Source: Actinomycetota bacterium | GTDB taxonomy: Bacteria; Actinomycetota; Humimicrobiia; Humimicrobiales; Humimicrobiaceae | Reading direction: 5' to 3' | Length of the DNA stretch: 7,441 nt | Assembly: GCA_003155275.1 (NCBI GenBank) | Contig: PMCC01000013.1 | Span: forward strand, 17,591 to 25,031 | Shown here: positions 5,187 to 7,441 of the stretch, piece after piece | Numbering within the stretch: position 1 is the stretch's first letter | Layout: each line of letters starts with the position of its first letter | The notes under the pieces: model-generated | Told to the model about the DNA's origin: nothing | What the model saw: only the letters and a program-made list of their open reading frames with translations | Database searches by the model: none | Translations under genes and position numbers: made by a program

Positions 5187-7154
5187 ATGATATCCGTTAA
5201 TCATGTTACATTAGGCTTCGGCAGCCGCATACTGCTGGATGATATTTCCTTTCAGATAGGCCCGAAAGACAGGTTGGGACTTGTTGGAAATAATGGGGCC
5301 GGGAAAACCACCCTGCTCAAAGTCATTCAGGGCTTGCAGTCTACTGATAGCGGCACTATTGAAAGGCCCTCAGGCATCACTTTCGGGTATCTGCCGCAGC
5401 AAATGAAAATCATTGACAGCAGGACTCTTTTTAATGAAGTCAAAACAGCTTTTTCTGAAGTCCTTGATCTTGAAAGCAAGGTTTTTGCTTTAAACCGTCG
5501 GCTTGAAGAGAGCAGCGACTATCATAGCCCGGAGTATCTGGCAATTGCAGGCAAGATGTCAGAAATGTCTGCAAGAATAGAGGCATTGGGCGCTTCAAAA
5601 ATAGATGAGCAGATAGAAAGGACATTGTTCGGGCTGGGCTTTGGCCAGGCTGACCTGGTTCGCAATACAAGCCAGTTTTCAGGCGGCTGGAGGATGCGCA
5701 TCGAACTGGCAAAGATACTTTTAAAGCGGCCCGATTTGCTGCTTTTGGATGAACCGACAAATCATCTTGACATTGAATCAATCCAGTGGGTTGAAAGTTT
5801 CCTGGCAAATTACCGTGGAGCTGCCATTATAATCTCCCACGACAGGGCATTCCTTGATAACGCTACTAACCGCACAATCGAAGTAATGCTTGGAAAGATA
5901 TACGATTACAAGGTTCCGTACTCAAAGTATGTTATTTTAAGGAATGAACGCAGGCAGCAGCAGCTGGCTGCATATAAAAATCAGCAAAAACTCATTGATG
6001 ATACGGATAAGTTTATTGAGCGGTTCAGGTATAAAGCGACTAAAGCTGTACAGGTGCAGTCCAGGGTAAAGCAGCTGGAAAAAATAAAGCGTATAGAAAT
6101 AGATGATGAGGACAAATCATCCATAAAGATAAGGTTTAAGGCGGCGCCACGCTCAGGAAGCATTGTAATTGATGCTGTCGGGATTTCAAAAAGCTATGGC
6201 CAGAACAGCGTCCTTGAAAATATAAGCCTTGTTTTAAGGAGCGGTGAAAAGGCTGCGTTTGTAGGCAAAAACGGCGAAGGCAAAACAACTCTTTCAAGGA
6301 TCCTGGCGGGGAACCTGGATTTCACTGGAAATCTTAAAACGGGCCACAATGTCAGGACAGGGTATTTTGCCCAGAACCAGGATGAGACAATGGATGAGGA
6401 CATAACTGTTTTTGAAACCATAGACAGGGCGGCCTCTGCGGATGGCAGTATAAATACCAGGGCGCTTTTAGGCGCATTCCTTTTTAAGTCTGATGAAATC
6501 GACAAAAAGGTAAAGGTTTTATCGGGTGGGGAACGCTCAAGGCTTGCGCTTATCAAACTGCTGCTTGAACCATTTAATTTTCTTATACTTGATGAACCGA
6601 CAAATCATCTGGATATGAGATCCAAAGACATATTAAAACAGGCACTTCTTGGTTATACCGGTACGCTTGTTCTGGTGTCACATGACAGGGAATTTTTGGA
6701 CGGCCTGGTGGAAAAAGTCTATGAATTCAAGGAACACAAAATAATAGAGAATGTCGGGACTATAAGTGATTTTCTTGAAAGGAAAAAAATAGATTCACTG
6801 CGCCTGCTTGAAACCAGGCAGCGAAATGAGGCCAAAATCAAAGATAGCGGTATAAAAGGCCCCATTAATAAAGAAACATACCTAGGGAAAAAAGAATTTC
6901 AAAAAATGCTGCGTATGATAACTAGGAAGATTGTAAATTGTGAAACCTCCATCGAGAAACTGGAAAGCGAACTGGAACAGTTATCAAAGCAGATTGAAGC
7001 GCAAGGGCAGGGGGGCATTTCTTACAGGACCATAGGTGGCCCTTCAATATTTGAAAGATATGGGATGCGCAAAAAAGAGCTGGACGATAATTTAAGCCAG
7101 TGGGAAAAGCTGCATGCTGAACTCGAAGAGCTAATGAAAAGCCAGGCAGAATAA
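5187..7154 (+). CDS. ABC-F family ATPase (ribosome-associated translation factor)
   Basis: This 655-residue cytoplasmic protein has two ABC ATPase domains and no membrane segment, the ABC-F layout. Domain 1: Walker A GNNGAGKT (34-41), signature SGGWRMR (165-171), Walker B with LLLLDEPTNHLD (184-195) and switch SHD (217-219). The inter-domain linker (about 240-320) is rich in Lys, Arg and Gln and includes RNERRQQQLAAYKNQQKLI (252-270); in known members this arm reaches the ribosomal P-site tRNA. Domain 2: Walker A GKNGEGKT (360-367), signature LSGGERSR (445-452), LILDEPTNHLD (466-476) and SHD (498-500). Residues about 565-655 form a charged C-terminal extension with two coiled-coil helices, as in Uup- and YdiF-like proteins. 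All catalytic motifs are intact. It probably relieves stalled translation or tunes ribosome activity; nothing in the sequence specifically argues for antibiotic resistance. The ATG at 5187 has no clear Shine-Dalgarno site, but the protein starts where the family does. Confidence 0.93.
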   Translation: MISVNHVTLGFGSRILLDDISFQIGPKDRLGLVGNNGAGKTTLLKVIQGLQSTDSGTIERPSGITFGYLPQQMKIIDSRTLFNEVKTAFSEVLDLESKVFALNRRLEESSDYHSPEYLAIAGKMSEMSARIEALGASKIDEQIERTLFGLGFGQADLVRNTSQFSGGWRMRIELAKILLKRPDLLLLDEPTNHLDIESIQWVESFLANYRGAAIIISHDRAFLDNATNRTIEVMLGKIYDYKVPYSKYVILRNERRQQQLAAYKNQQKLIDDTDKFIERFRYKATKAVQVQSRVKQLEKIKRIEIDDEDKSSIKIRFKAAPRSGSIVIDAVGISKSYGQNSVLENISLVLRSGEKAAFVGKNGEGKTTLSRILAGNLDFTGNLKTGHNVRTGYFAQNQDETMDEDITVFETIDRAASADGSINTRALLGAFLFKSDEIDKKVKVLSGGERSRLALIKLLLEPFNFLILDEPTNHLDMRSKDILKQALLGYTGTLVLVSHDREFLDGLVEKVYEFKEHKIIENVGTISDFLERKKIDSLRLLETRQRNEAKIKDSGIKGPINKETYLGKKEFQKMLRMITRKIVNCETSIEKLESELEQLSKQIEAQGQGGISYRTIGGPSIFERYGMRKKELDDNLSQWEKLHAELEELMKSQAE

Positions 7155-7191
7155 ATCACTCATACAGGCAAAATAAACCGCTTATAATAAA

Positions 7192-7223
7192 TAAGGGTGC
7201 ATATTTTTTAATATGCACCCTTA
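7192..7223. terminator. Bidirectional hairpin between the convergent ABC-F and lon genes
   Basis: A perfect 14-bp inverted repeat (TAAGGGTGCATATT and its complement) encloses a TTTT loop. It lies 37 bases after the ABC-F stop and 44 bases beyond the lon stop on the other strand, the expected place for a shared terminator. The tail is not a clean T-run on either strand: TTTT follows five bases after the stem on +, and TTATTTATTAT overlaps and follows it on the minus strand. Termination is therefore probable rather than certain. Confidence 0.7.
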
Positions 7224-7228
7224 AACAG

Positions 7229-7301
7229 TTTTAAGCACTGACATGGGATAGCTGTGTCCCGTCCTTTTTAAGCACTGACATGGGATAGCTGTGTCCCATC
7301 C
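7229..7301. repeat. Two near-identical 36-base tandem units overlapping the lon 3' end
   Basis: Unit 1 (7229-7264) and unit 2 (7266-7301) match at 35 of 36 bases, one base apart (period 37); the only difference is G7261 versus A7298. Each holds an imperfect hairpin around GGGATA-GCTG-TGTCCC. Unit 2 codes for the last 11 residues and the stop of the lon reading frame on the minus strand; unit 1 lies beyond that stop. The near identity indicates a recent duplication. Confidence 0.9.
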
Positions 7302-7441
7302 TGCTTTCCGCCTGAATTCGTCCTGCCGATAAACGGGTCAGATTCAAAGGCATTTTTAACCACATCGTCAATAGTCTCCGCAAATACAAGGTTCAGTTCC
7401 TTTAAAATGCTTTGTGGAATTTCTTCAAGATCTTTTTTATT
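7268..7441 (-). CDS. lon: Lon protease, C-terminal fragment
   Basis: On the minus strand a frame enters from the right window edge and ends at a TAA (7270-7268), giving 57 residues. It begins NKKDLEEIPQSILKELNL and continues with ETIDDVVKNAF. This matches the conserved end of the Lon proteolytic domain, where N-x-K/R-D-L/I-E-x-I-P is followed by a helix ending near a V/L-x-x-A-L/F segment. Lon is the cytoplasmic ATP-dependent protease that degrades misfolded and regulatory proteins; its ATPase and Ser-Lys catalytic site lie outside the window. After the conserved part comes a polar tail of about 25 residues ending GTQLSHVSA, the last 11 residues of which are coded by one unit of the 36-base tandem repeat. 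The gene converges on the ABC-F gene, with a hairpin between them. Confidence 0.82.
   Translation of the reverse strand, partial: NKKDLEEIPQSILKELNLVFAETIDDVVKNAFESDPFIGRTNSGGKQDGTQLSHVSA

Noticed and set aside
7229..7301. CRISPR array
   Set aside because: The two units are directly adjacent with one base between them and no spacers, and they overlap a coding end.

Overview
The window is moderately AT-rich bacterial DNA, most likely from an uncultured anaerobe. The features pointing that way are compact genes with Shine-Dalgarno sites, housekeeping purH, ABC-F and lon genes, a DUF1566-type secreted protein, and AT-rich spacers holding degenerate repeats. I cannot name the phylum from the sequence alone. 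All genes read on the + strand except a partial lon at the right edge, which converges on the ABC-F gene.

Left part (1-1295): the tail of an unidentified upstream gene, then a 392-residue extended short-chain dehydrogenase of the thioester-reductase/fatty-acyl-reductase type. They are 22 bases apart and probably form an operon. This part looks richer in G and C than what follows.

Middle part (1296-3327): AT-rich and accessory in character. It holds a gene of about 152 codons interrupted by one in-frame TAG, a 37-residue single-membrane-span protein with a good ribosome binding site, and a 231-residue exported DUF1566 protein. The end of the DUF1566 protein has the codon pattern expected of a diversity-generating-retroelement (DGR) variable region. 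No reverse transcriptase or template repeat lies in the window. A gene-free stretch of 568 bases then carries a REP-like hairpin and a candidate promoter for purH.

Right part (3328-7441): purH (the last two steps of IMP synthesis), an ABC-F ATPase that should act on ribosomes, a strong 14-bp hairpin, and the C-terminus of Lon protease on the opposite strand.

The most notable structural feature is that both purH and lon have their 3' ends, stop codon included, inside short tandem repeats that continue into the spacer. There are about five degenerate units of roughly 30 bases after purH and two nearly identical 36-base units after lon. The observations best worth following are the candidate DGR target, the TAG-interrupted gene, and the repeats spanning gene ends.
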